The translations under genes were made by a program, and so were the position numbers. 17,156 nucleotides of DNA, taken from NCBI GenBank assembly GCA_035711465.1, contig DASTCC010000526.1:1-17156 (forward strand). Reading direction: 5' to 3'. Source of the DNA: DASTCC01 sp035711465. Lineage in GTDB: Bacteria; Acidobacteriota; Vicinamibacteria; Vicinamibacterales; SCN-69-37. Below the pieces are notes generated by a model. That model saw nothing but the letters and a program-made list of their open reading frames with translations. It searched no databases and was not told the origin of the DNA. Positions 1 through 13,460 of this stretch are shown here, piece by piece (the stretch's first letter is position 1; the number at the start of each line of letters is the position of its first letter).

Positions 1-26
1 CGGAAGTCGTGCCGGCAGGCAATGTC

Positions 27-56
27 TTGACCCATCAACGAGCGGGGTAGTACGTT
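27..56 (+). promoter_or_regulatory. Possible promoter of the gcvTHP operon
   Basis: TTGACC at 27-32 matches the -35 consensus at five of six positions. After 18 bp follows TACGTT at 51-56, which matches the -10 box at only three of six. The start codon of gcvT lies 55 bp further on. The same TTGACC hexamer occurs at the better promoter candidates upstream of secA and of the lytic transglycosylase. The weak -10 box keeps confidence low. Confidence 0.3.
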
Positions 57-64
57 GTAGGCGA

Positions 65-98
65 CTCGCCGGTCCCGTCGCGCCCGTCTGGCGGCGAG
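65..98 (+). other. Stem-loop in the gcvT leader
   Basis: CTCGCCG at 65-71 and CGGCGAG at 92-98 are perfect inverted repeats separated by 20 bases, just before the gcvT start at 112. The leader visible here is too short, and lacks the conserved core, to be called a glycine riboswitch. In GC-rich DNA a 7-bp stem can arise by chance. Confidence 0.2.
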
Positions 99-111
99 CT
101 CTCCACCAGAC

Positions 112-1236
<1,125 letters not shown>

Positions 1237-1257
1237 GATCGCGGCGGCGCCGCGGAC

Positions 1258-1263
1258 GAAGGA
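1258..1263 (+). promoter_or_regulatory. Ribosome binding site of gcvH
   Basis: GAAGGA lies 4 bases before the ATG at 1268. It is the clearest Shine-Dalgarno match seen in this window, where most starts have weak or no such signal, and it fixes the gcvH start. Confidence 0.6.
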
Positions 1264-1267
1264 CGAC

Positions 1268-1635
1268 ATGTATCCGACCGACCTCAAGTACACCAAAGAG
1301 CACGAATGGGTCCGTCTCAAGGACGGCGAAGCCGAAGTGGGCATCACCGACTTCGCGCAGAAGCAGCTCGGCGACGTCGTCTTCGTCGAGCTGCCCGAGG
1401 TCGGCCGCAAGCTGACGCAGGGCGAGGTCTTCGGGACCATCGAGTCGGTGAAGGCCGTCTCCGAGCTCTTCTCGCCGGTCTCAGGCGAAGTCATCGCGGT
1501 GAACGGCGAGCTCGGCAGCCATCCCGAGACCGTGAACGCCAAGCCCCACGATGCGTGGATGGTGCGCATCAAGCCGACGAACGCCGCCGAGGCCGACAGC
1601 CTGCTCGACTCGGCCGCTTATGGTGAGCTGACGAA

Positions 1636-1639
<4 letters not shown>
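1268..1639 (+). CDS. gcvH: Glycine cleavage system H protein (lipoyl carrier)
   Basis: This 123-residue protein is the usual size for GcvH. It carries the lipoyl arm that takes the aminomethyl group from P protein, delivers it to T protein and is reoxidised by L protein (dihydrolipoamide dehydrogenase, not in this window). The lipoylation segment GTIESVKAVSELFSPVSGEV places the modified lysine at K62. The N-terminus (YTKEHEWVRL) and VGITDFAQKQLGDVVFVELP are typical of the family. The start has a good ribosome binding site. The stop codon overlaps the GTG start of gcvP (GTGA at 1636-1639), so the two are probably translationally coupled. Confidence 0.98.
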
Positions 1640-4527
<2,888 letters not shown>

Positions 4528-4550
4528 GTACCGCCGTTACAAGACCGTCT

Positions 4551-4645
4551 TTGTCGGTGCCGTCGGGTGCGGCTGGTGCGACGGGCGCGTTCCAGGGCAC
4601 CCGCCCGCACCTGTCGCACCCGGCGGCACCCGACCGCACCGACAA
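4551..4645. repeat. Long imperfect palindrome made of phased GGTGC/GCACC units
   Basis: The arms pair in three blocks: 4551-4560 with 4636-4645 (10 bp), 4562-4570 with 4626-4634 (9 bp) and 4575-4582 with 4613-4620 (8 bp). Small mismatches separate the blocks. The left arm carries GGTGC at 4556, 4566 and 4575. The right side carries GCACC at 4597, 4607, 4616, 4626 and 4636. The period of 9-10 bp is about one helical turn. The element fills most of the spacer between the convergent gcvP and aminotransferase genes and may work as a bidirectional terminator without a U-tract. Function is inference. Confidence 0.75.
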
Positions 4646-4659
4646 CCGCCAGAGTCCGA

Positions 4660-5547
4660 TTACAGAGCCGAGGCCGCCGCGGACGTCAGCCGCAGGGCGC
4701 GCGCGCGGAACTCGGTGAGCAGGCGAGTCGTGATCGGGCCAGGCGCTCCGGCGCCGATCGTGCGATCGTCGACGGCGATCACGGGCGTGACTTCGCGGGT
4801 CGTCCCGGTGATGAACGCTTCGTCCGCGGTCTCGAGATCGGCGGGCAGGATCGTTGCTTCGGCGACGCGAATGCCGATCTCGTCCGCCATCTCCATGACG
4901 AAGGCGCGCGTGATCCCCGGCAGCAGCCCCGCCTCGAGCGGCGGCGTGACGATCGCGCCGTCCCGGACGATGAAGACATTCGATTGCGCGCACTCGGCGA
5001 TCTGACCCGCCTGGTTCTGCATCAGCGCCTCCTCGGCGCCGCGTCGAATCGCCTCCTGCATCGCCAGCGCGTTGTTGAGCAGGTTGTTCGACTTCATCAT
5101 CGGGTTGAGCGCGAGCGGGTGATTGCGGCGGACGCCGACGAGCGCGATGCGGATACCCTGCGTGAACGTCCGCTCGGGTTGTCCCGGAAACGGTTTGACG
5201 ATGACGACGACGGTGGGCGTCGGGCAGGCCGACGGATGGTAGGTGAGCTCGCCGACGCCGCGGGTGAGCAGGATGCGGATGTACGCCTCCTGCAGCCCGG
5301 GATGGGCGGCCATCGTTGCGACCACCGCGGCGCGGAAGTCGGCGTCGCTCTGCGCCGGATCCAGCGCCATCATCGCTGCCGAATGGCGCAGGCGATCCAT
5401 GTGCCGATCGAACAGAAACGGCACCAGCTGATAGGTGCGCAGCGTCTCGTAGACGCCTTCGCCATACAGGAATCCGTGATCGAAGACCGGAACGGTGGCG
5501 GTGGCGGCGTCCGAGATGCGGCCGTTGACGTAGACGGTGGCGTTCAT
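4660..5547 (-). CDS. Class IV PLP-dependent aminotransferase (branched-chain or D-amino-acid type)
   Basis: This 295-residue protein has the length and motifs of the fold-type IV family, which includes IlvE, D-amino-acid transaminase and aminodeoxychorismate lyase. FDHGFLYGEGVYETLRTY is at 22-39. The PLP lysine is K152 in NPMMKSNNLLNNAL, and the glutamate that contacts the pyridine nitrogen is E185 in AECAQSNVFIV. LLPGITRAFVMEMADEIGI and FITGTTREVTPV follow. Substrate choice cannot be fixed from the sequence; a branched-chain-like role is likeliest, with D-amino-acid transaminase second. The ATG at 5547 is the natural start, though it lacks a clear ribosome binding site. The gene is convergent with gcvP and divergent from nnr, and no biosynthetic neighbours reveal its pathway. 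Confidence 0.9.
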   Translation of the reverse strand: MNATVYVNGRISDAATATVPVFDHGFLYGEGVYETLRTYQLVPFLFDRHMDRLRHSAAMMALDPAQSDADFRAAVVATMAAHPGLQEAYIRILLTRGVGELTYHPSACPTPTVVVIVKPFPGQPERTFTQGIRIALVGVRRNHPLALNPMMKSNNLLNNALAMQEAIRRGAEEALMQNQAGQIAECAQSNVFIVRDGAIVTPPLEAGLLPGITRAFVMEMADEIGIRVAEATILPADLETADEAFITGTTREVTPVIAVDDRTIGAGAPGPITTRLLTEFRARALRLTSAAASAL

Positions 5548-5633
5548 GCGGATGGGCGGCGCGCCGTCGCCGTGGAGGCGACGGGTTGCGCGAGTCTAGC
5601 ACACGGGATACGCTCGCCGCGGATGCCGCGCCG

Positions 5634-7211
5634 ATGAGAGTACTGACCAGCGAACAGATGCGCGAGGCCGATCGCCGCGCCATCGAGGACCTCGGCATTC
5701 CCGCCGCGGTCCTGATGGAGAACGCCGGCCGTCAGGTGGTCGCGGCGATGGAAGGTGCGTTCGAGATCGACGAAGCCGCGGTGGCGGTGCTGTGCGGGCG
5801 CGGCAACAACGGCGGCGACGGCTTCGTCGTCGCGCGGACGCTGTTCCAGCGCGGCGTCGAGGTCTCGGTGTTCCTGGTCGGCGAAGCCGCGGCGGTGCGC
5901 GGCGACGCGCGACGCAATCTCGACTCGCTCGCCGCGCTCGGGCTCGACGTCGTCGAGATCGCCGACGCCGGCGCCTGGGAGCTACATGGCAGCGACGTCC
6001 TCGGCGCCGACCTCATCGTCGATGCGCTGTTCGGGACCGGCCTCTCGGCGCCGCTCGACGGGCTCGCCGAGACCATCGTCGCCGACGTCAACGCCTGCCC
6101 GGCGCCCGTGGTCGCGATCGATCTGCCGAGCGGGCTCTCGGCCGATCGCGTCGATCCGCCGGGGCCGGCGATCGAAGCGACGCTCACGGTCGCGCTGGCC
6201 GCGCCGAAGCTGCCGCTGGTGCTGTCGCCCGGCGAGGCCTTCACCGGCGATCTCGTCATCGCCGACATCGGCATTCCGCTGAGCACGATCGAGGAGCTCG
6301 ACGGGCCGTGGATCGAGCTGATCACGCGCGACTCGGTGCGCCCGCTGATCGAGCCGCGGGCGCGTGACTCGCACAAGGGCGACTACGGCCGCCTGCTGGT
6401 CGTCGCCGGCTCGCGCGGCCGGGCCGGCGCGGCGTCGCTCACGGCGATGGCGGCGCTGCGATCGGGCGCCGGCCTGGTCACGGTCGCGACGCCGGCCTCG
6501 TCGCTGCCAGTCGTCGCCGCGCTCGGCGCCGAGTACATGACGTCGCCGCTCGACGAGACGCCGGAGGGCACCGTCGCGCCGGATGCGATCGAGAGCGTCC
6601 TGCTGTTCGGCGCCGACGTGATTGCCGTCGGTCCAGGTCTCGGACGGTCGCCCGGCGCCGCGGCTTTCGTACAGGCGCTGGTCGAGCGCGCCGGCGTGCC
6701 CCTGGTGCTCGACGCCGACGCGCTCTACGCCTTCGGCGACGACCCCGGCCGGCTGACCGGGCGCGACGGCGTCGACGTCATCATCACGCCGCATCCGGGC
6801 GAGATGGCGCGCCTCACCGGGCTGTCGATCGAGGAGGTGCAGGCGAACCGCCTCGACGTCGCGCGCGACTTCGCGACGACGCATCGGCTGACGGTGATTC
6901 TGAAGGGGCATCGCACGATCGTCGCCACCCCGGATGGGAAGACGTTCGTCAACCGCACCGGCAATCCAGGCATGGCCACGGCCGGCAGCGGCGACGTCCT
7001 CACCGGGATGGTCGCGGCCTGGGCGGCGCAACTGCTCGACGCCGAGGCGGCCGCGAAGCTCGCTGTGTTCCTGCACGGCCTCGCCGGCGATCTCGCCGAA
7101 GCCGACGAAGGCGAGGTGGCGCTGATCGCGAGCGACATCGTCTCGCACCTCGGCGAGGCGGTGCTCGACCTCACCGCCCGCAAACGCCGGCAGGGGCCGC
7201 CGGCTTCGTGA
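5634..7211 (+). CDS. nnr: Bifunctional NAD(P)H-hydrate epimerase / ADP-dependent NAD(P)H-hydrate dehydratase
   Basis: The enzyme repairs hydrated NADH and NADPH: the N-terminal YjeF domain epimerises the R and S hydrates, and the C-terminal ribokinase-like domain dehydrates the S form. In the 525-residue version starting at ATG 5634, the N-terminal domain (about 1-205) has CGRGNNGGDGFVVAR (GRGNNGGDG at 55-63), DALFGTGL and VAIDLPSGLSADR. The C-terminal domain (about 215-510) has KGDYGRLLVVAGSRG, AVGPGLGR, LVLDADALYAFG, ITPHPGEMARLTG and NPGMATAGSGDVLTGM, with probable catalytic D454. An in-frame TTG at 5586 would add 16 residues, but the ATG gives the typical family start MRVLTSEQMREADR. It overlaps tsaE by 4 bp, a common pairing of these genes. 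Confidence 0.95.
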   Translation: MRVLTSEQMREADRRAIEDLGIPAAVLMENAGRQVVAAMEGAFEIDEAAVAVLCGRGNNGGDGFVVARTLFQRGVEVSVFLVGEAAAVRGDARRNLDSLAALGLDVVEIADAGAWELHGSDVLGADLIVDALFGTGLSAPLDGLAETIVADVNACPAPVVAIDLPSGLSADRVDPPGPAIEATLTVALAAPKLPLVLSPGEAFTGDLVIADIGIPLSTIEELDGPWIELITRDSVRPLIEPRARDSHKGDYGRLLVVAGSRGRAGAASLTAMAALRSGAGLVTVATPASSLPVVAALGAEYMTSPLDETPEGTVAPDAIESVLLFGADVIAVGPGLGRSPGAAAFVQALVERAGVPLVLDADALYAFGDDPGRLTGRDGVDVIITPHPGEMARLTGLSIEEVQANRLDVARDFATTHRLTVILKGHRTIVATPDGKTFVNRTGNPGMATAGSGDVLTGMVAAWAAQLLDAEAAAKLAVFLHGLAGDLAEADEGEVALIASDIVSHLGEAVLDLTARKRRQGPPAS

Positions 7212-7639
7212 GCCGCCATCTCAGCGGGTCGGAGGCCGACACCGCCGCCATCGGACGCGCGCTCGGCGCCGGCCTGGCCGCCGGCGACGTCGTCCTGCTG
7301 CGCGGTCCGCTCGGCGCAGGGAAGACCGCGTTCGTCCGCGGCCTCGCCGAAGGACTGGGCTGCGATCCCGACGCGGTCACCAGCCCGACGTTCACGATCG
7401 TGCAGGAGTATCGCGGCCGCGTGCCGTTGCAGCACGTCGATCTCTATCGCCTCACACCGGTCGAAGTGGACGACCTGGCGCTCGACGATCTCGCCGAGGG
7501 CGCGGTCATGGCGATCGAGTGGGCGGATCGCTGGTCACGTCCACCGGCGGGCGCTGTCGAAGTGACGCTGAACCCGACCGGCGACACAACCCGAGAGATC
7601 GCAATTGACCGAGGCGCAGAACCAGAACCCAAGTTCTGA
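7208..7639 (+). CDS. tsaE: tRNA threonylcarbamoyladenosine (t6A) biosynthesis ATPase TsaE
   Basis: This 143-residue P-loop protein matches TsaE/YjeE in size and motifs. It drives cycles of the TsaB-TsaD complex that makes t6A37 in tRNAs reading ANN codons. Walker A is GPLGAGKT at 33-40. TSPTFTIVQEY begins at 58, HVDLYRL is at 76-82, and the Walker-B-like IEWADR is at 103-108. The start is GTG at 7208, overlapping the nnr stop codon (GTGA), which suggests coupled translation. The partners tsaB and tsaD are not in this window. The stop codon lies inside an AGTTCTGAGTT word that recurs at the far side of the downstream spacer. The last dozen residues (RGAEPEPKF) are unlikely to be conserved. Confidence 0.93.
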   Translation: MSRHLSGSEADTAAIGRALGAGLAAGDVVLLRGPLGAGKTAFVRGLAEGLGCDPDAVTSPTFTIVQEYRGRVPLQHVDLYRLTPVEVDDLALDDLAEGAVMAIEWADRWSRPPAGAVEVTLNPTGDTTREIAIDRGAEPEPKF

Positions 7640-7855
7640 GTTGCAGGTGTGCGTTTCAAGAATCAACTCCAGGAATCGTCGTCGCGTCAGTGTCAAGGTC
7701 TGAAGGCTTGGGACGGGAAGGCGTGAAGGACTGAAAGAGTTCTTCCTTCAAGTCTTCGAGCCTTCACGCCCCACGCCTTGACAGGCCCCGCGTGCAACCG
7801 AACCACTCTTGAAACGCGATCACAGTTCTGAGTGTTCTCAGTTCTGAGTTCTCAG
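7632..7855. repeat. Dispersed AGTTCTGAGT words with a heptamer cluster
   Basis: AGTTCTGAGTT occurs at 7632-7642, overlapping the tsaE stop codon, and again at 7840-7850; AGTTCTGAGT is at 7824-7833. At 7826-7855 related words follow each other (TTCTGAG, TGTTCTCAG, TTCTGAG, TTCTCAG), forming small CTGAG/CTCAG inverted pairs. They flank the nested palindrome of the spacer on both sides. The composition is visibly less GC-rich than the genes around it. Whether these words belong to a genome-wide family cannot be seen from one window. Confidence 0.6.
7651..7817. repeat. Nested inverted repeat between tsaE and guaB
   Basis: Three perfect inverted pairs are nested about one centre: an 11-bp pair starting GCGTTTC (7651-7661 with 7807-7817), TGTCAAGG (7691-7698 with 7776-7783) and GGCGTGAAGG (7720-7729 with 7761-7770). 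Words of the GAAGG type recur at a spacing near 8 bases on the left and CTTC words likewise on the right. The element lies between the convergent ends of tsaE and guaB, so a bidirectional terminator role is plausible. No U-tract follows the stem on either side. Confidence 0.65.
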
Positions 7856-7871
7856 TGCCGCGCCGAGCGCC

Positions 7872-9392
7872 TCAGCGCTCGACGCGGTAATTGGGAGCTT
7901 CCTTCGTGATGATGACGTCGTGGACGTGGCCTTCGCGGACGCCGGCCGAGGTCACACGGATGAGCTGCGCCTCGCGCTGCAGCGTCGGGATGTCCCGGCA
8001 GCCGTTGTAGCCCATGCCGGCGCGCAGGCCGCCGATGAGCTGATGGATCATCGCGGCGACGCTGCCCTTGTGGGCGACGCGGCCCTCGATGCCTTCAGGC
8101 ACCAGCTTGTCCGAGCCATCGCCGCCCTCGAGATCGAACTCGTCCTGGAAGTAGCGGTCCCGGCTGCCGCGGCGCATCGCGCCGAGCGATCCCATGCCGC
8201 GGTACTCTTTGAAGCTGCGGCCCTGATACAGGATGATCTCGCCCGGGCTTTCGTCCGTGCCCGCGAACAGACTGCCGATCATCGTCGCGCTGGCGCCGAC
8301 GGCGATCGCCTTGGTGATGTCGCCCGAATAGCGGATGCCGCCGTCGGCGATGATCGGGATGTCGCGCTCGGCCGCGGCGCGCGCGCACGACGCCACCGAC
8401 GTGATCATCGGCATGCCGATGCCGGCGACGACGCGGGTGGTGCAGATCGACCCGGCGCCGATGCCGACCTTCACCGCGTCGACGCCTCGATCGATGAGCG
8501 CGCGGGTCGCCTCGGCGGTGGCGACGTTGCCGGCGACGAGATCGACGTCGGGATGCCGTTCGCGCAGCTGCGCCACCATGTCGAGCACGCCTTGCGAGTG
8601 GCCGTGCGCGGTGTCGATGACGAGGACGTCGACGTGGGCGGCGACGAGCGCGTCGGCGCGCGCGATCGTGTCCCTGCTGACGCCCACCGCCGCGCCGACG
8701 CGCAGCCGGCCGAGCTGGTCCTTGCACGCGTTCGGATACTTGACCAGCTTCTGAATGTCCTTGACGGTGATCAGCCCGCGCAGCCGGAAGTCCCCGTCGA
8801 CCACCAGCAGCTTCTCGACCTTGTGCTGGTGGAACATCTCGCGCGCCTGATCGAGCGTCGTCCCCACCGGCACGGTGACCAGGTTCTCGTGCGTCATGAT
8901 CGCCGAGATCGGCCGATCGGTGGCGGTCTCGAAGCGGAGATCGCGGTTGGTCAGGATGCCGACCAGCCTGCCTTCCTTGCTGCCGTCGTCGGTGATCGGC
9001 ACACCGCTGATGCGGTACTTCTTCATCAGCGCCAGCGCTTCGTAGATCTTGTGATCGGCCGAAAGCGTGATCGGGTTGACGATCATCCCGCTCTCCGACC
9101 GCTTCACGCGATCCACTTCCGACGCCTGCTCCTCGACGCTGAGGTTCTTGTGGACGATGCCGAGGCCGCCCTGCTGCGCCATGGCGATGGCGAGCCGGCT
9201 TTCGGTGACGGTGTCCATCGCAGCGCTGAGAATGGGAACGTTGAGGCGGATGCGGCGGGTGAGTCGCGACGAGATGTCGACCTGGCTGGGCAGCACCTGC
9301 GAGTGCCTCGGCACCAGCAGGACGTCGTCGAACGTGAGGGCTTCAGGAAGTCCGGCGGCCACCTGGGCCGCGGCGCCGAGTCGGTCAGTCAT
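7872..9392 (-). CDS. guaB: IMP dehydrogenase
   Basis: The 506-residue enzyme oxidises IMP to XMP with NAD+, the committed step of GMP synthesis. The barrel begins with LTFDDVLLVPRHSQVLPSQVD. Two CBS domains are inserted at about 104-158 (VNPITLSADHKIYEALALM) and 165-220 (IMTHENLVTVPVGTTL). The catalytic cysteine is C317 in GIGAGSICTTRVVAGIG. DGGIRYSGDITKAIAVGA and the flap segment EYRGMGSLGAMRRGSRDRYF follow. The ATG at 9392 leaves an N-terminus about 15 residues ahead of the barrel motif. It begins 6 bp after the secA stop and is almost certainly cotranscribed with secA. guaA is not adjacent. Downstream is the palindromic spacer facing tsaE. Confidence 0.97.
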   Translation of the reverse strand: MTDRLGAAAQVAAGLPEALTFDDVLLVPRHSQVLPSQVDISSRLTRRIRLNVPILSAAMDTVTESRLAIAMAQQGGLGIVHKNLSVEEQASEVDRVKRSESGMIVNPITLSADHKIYEALALMKKYRISGVPITDDGSKEGRLVGILTNRDLRFETATDRPISAIMTHENLVTVPVGTTLDQAREMFHQHKVEKLLVVDGDFRLRGLITVKDIQKLVKYPNACKDQLGRLRVGAAVGVSRDTIARADALVAAHVDVLVIDTAHGHSQGVLDMVAQLRERHPDVDLVAGNVATAEATRALIDRGVDAVKVGIGAGSICTTRVVAGIGMPMITSVASCARAAAERDIPIIADGGIRYSGDITKAIAVGASATMIGSLFAGTDESPGEIILYQGRSFKEYRGMGSLGAMRRGSRDRYFQDEFDLEGGDGSDKLVPEGIEGRVAHKGSVAAMIHQLIGGLRAGMGYNGCRDIPTLQREAQLIRVTSAGVREGHVHDVIITKEAPNYRVER

Positions 9393-9398
9393 CGATGG

Positions 9399-12311
<2,913 letters not shown>

Positions 12312-12378
12312 GCGGGTACCGCCGGCGCCGCTGACGAGAGGACTAGGACAGCGTCACGGCGCGGAGGGGATTCCATCG

Positions 12379-12408
12379 ATTCTAGGGAAGCGGAGACGGT
12401 GCGGTCAA
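12379..12408 (-). promoter_or_regulatory. Promoter of secA-guaB
   Basis: Read on the - strand, TTGACC (12408-12403) is followed after 18 bp by TAGAAT (12384-12379). Each box matches its sigma-70 consensus at five of six positions, the best promoter match in the window. Transcription would begin near 12372 and give a leader of about 60 bases before the secA ATG. Confidence 0.55.
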
Positions 12409-12439
12409 CTTGCGAACCGCACAACAGGGGACTCAATCG

Positions 12440-12475
12440 AAAAAGATCGAACGACCGCGCGCTCAGGGGCGCGCG
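12440..12475 (-). terminator. Possible terminator at the end of the M23 peptidase gene
   Basis: GCGCGCG and CGCGCGC at 12469-12475 and 12456-12462 form a perfect 7-bp GC stem whose 6-base loop contains the M23 stop codon. On the - strand a run of five T follows at 12444-12440, but 11 bases beyond the stem, which is further than in a standard intrinsic terminator. It lies upstream of the secA promoter and would separate the two transcripts. Confidence 0.35.
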
Positions 12476-13353
12476 AGCAGGCGCAGCGGATTGATCGGCT
12501 GCCCGTTGATGAGGATCTCGTAGTGCAAATGGGAACTGGTCGCCCGGCCGGTGGCGCCGACGTAACCGATGACCTGGCCGCGCCGCACCTTCTGCCCCGC
12601 GCTCACCGCGTACCGCGAGAGGTGCCCGAACCGCGTCGAGATGCCGTAGCCGTGGGTGACGAGCACGGAGTTGCCGTAGTTGCCGTTGTAGCCGGCCGAT
12701 TCGACCGTGCCGTCCGCCGTGGCCCAGACCGGCGTGCCGCGATCGGCCGAGATGTCCAGGCCGGCGTGGAAATCCGGCGAACCGTTGAACGGATCCTTGC
12801 GCGTGCCGTAGCCGGATGTGAACCAGCCGATCACCGGCCAGACCGACGGCGTCGCGCGCGCCAGCGCCTGACGGCTCTCGATGTTCGTGCGCACCGTGGC
12901 GAGGCGCGATTCGATGGTGCCGAGCAGATCGCGGAGGATTCCGAGCGTCGTATCCGCGTTGGCCGCCGGCCGCGCCGTCGCCCCGCCGCCGGTCGCGCGC
13001 GTGCGCACGACGGCAGGCAGGCGATCGATGGCCGCCTTGGTCGCCGGGTCGAGCTGTGCCTGCTGGCTGAGCTCGGTGAGCGCCGTCTGCAGCGACGAGA
13101 TCTGCTCGGCGAGCTCGCCGGTGGCGGCGCGATAGCTTTCGTTCTCGAGCCGGAGTGTTTCGTTCGTCGCCTGAAGGTCAGCGACCTGGATTTCGCTGGC
13201 GCCGCGCGCGCCCATCGCTCCAATCGCCATCAGGCCTGGCACCGCAATCACCCCAGCCAGGGCGAACAGGCCAAGCCGCCGGGAGACACTGAGCCGGCGT
13301 ACGGCTCCGGTGTTCCGGTGGGCGATGAGAATTGTGTAACGTGGCGACGGCAT
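12463..13353 (-). CDS. Membrane-anchored M23 family metallopeptidase (LytM-type)
   Basis: This 296-residue protein (start ATG 13353) has a basic N-terminus, one hydrophobic segment (about 27-49, LGLFALAGVIAVPGLMAIGA), a predicted coiled coil (about 53-98), a variable linker and a C-terminal M23 domain (about 172-290). All metal ligands of an active zinc endopeptidase are visible: H196 and D200 in FHAGLDIS, and H275 and H277 in SSHLHYEI; H244 is in GHLS. It probably cuts peptide cross-links of peptidoglycan in the periplasm, or acts as a divisome/elongasome hydrolase. A GTG at 13419 would add 22 residues, but the candidate promoter overlaps that stretch, and MPSPRYTILIAHRNTG resembles the usual start of such proteins. 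It lies upstream of secA, an arrangement also seen in some other bacteria. Confidence 0.9.
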   Translation of the reverse strand: MPSPRYTILIAHRNTGAVRRLSVSRRLGLFALAGVIAVPGLMAIGAMGARGASEIQVADLQATNETLRLENESYRAATGELAEQISSLQTALTELSQQAQLDPATKAAIDRLPAVVRTRATGGGATARPAANADTTLGILRDLLGTIESRLATVRTNIESRQALARATPSVWPVIGWFTSGYGTRKDPFNGSPDFHAGLDISADRGTPVWATADGTVESAGYNGNYGNSVLVTHGYGISTRFGHLSRYAVSAGQKVRRGQVIGYVGATGRATSSHLHYEILINGQPINPLRLLARP

Positions 13354-13375
13354 CCGTAACTCGCGGCCTACCCCT

Positions 13376-13394
13376 CTGCCGGGTCCTCCGGCAG
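13376..13394 (-). other. Hairpin in the leader of the M23 peptidase gene
   Basis: CTGCCGG at 13376-13382 and CCGGCAG at 13388-13394 form a perfect 7-bp stem with a 5-base loop. It lies between the predicted transcription start (about 13403) and the ATG at 13353. It could affect translation or RNA stability; function is unknown. Confidence 0.3.
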
Positions 13395-13409
13395 CCACAA
13401 AACTCCCGA

Positions 13410-13438
13410 AATGTAACACAGGGGCAGCCTTTTGCCTA
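13410..13438 (-). promoter_or_regulatory. Possible extended -10 promoter of the M23 peptidase gene
   Basis: On the - strand, TAGGCA (13438-13433) is followed after 17 bp by TACATT (13415-13410), preceded by TGT, an extended -10 element. Each hexamer matches consensus at four of six positions. If used, transcription starts near 13403, which excludes the upstream GTG at 13419 as start codon. Confidence 0.35.
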
Positions 13439-13460
13439 CCCCGGAGCAGAGCCTGACAAC

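Noticed and set aside
1..60. End of an upstream gene at the left edge
   Set aside because: Frames are open for only 9-15 codons before stops, too little to support a coding call, and the segment carries a candidate promoter.
5586..5633. TTG start giving a 541-residue form of the NAD(P)H-hydrate enzyme
   Set aside because: The ATG at 5634 gives the usual family N-terminus; the extra 16 residues are not family-like.
7640..7871. CRISPR-like or tRNA-like structure in the tsaE/guaB spacer
   Set aside because: There are no regularly spaced identical repeats with unique spacers, and no cloverleaf or CCA end. The symmetry is that of an inverted repeat.
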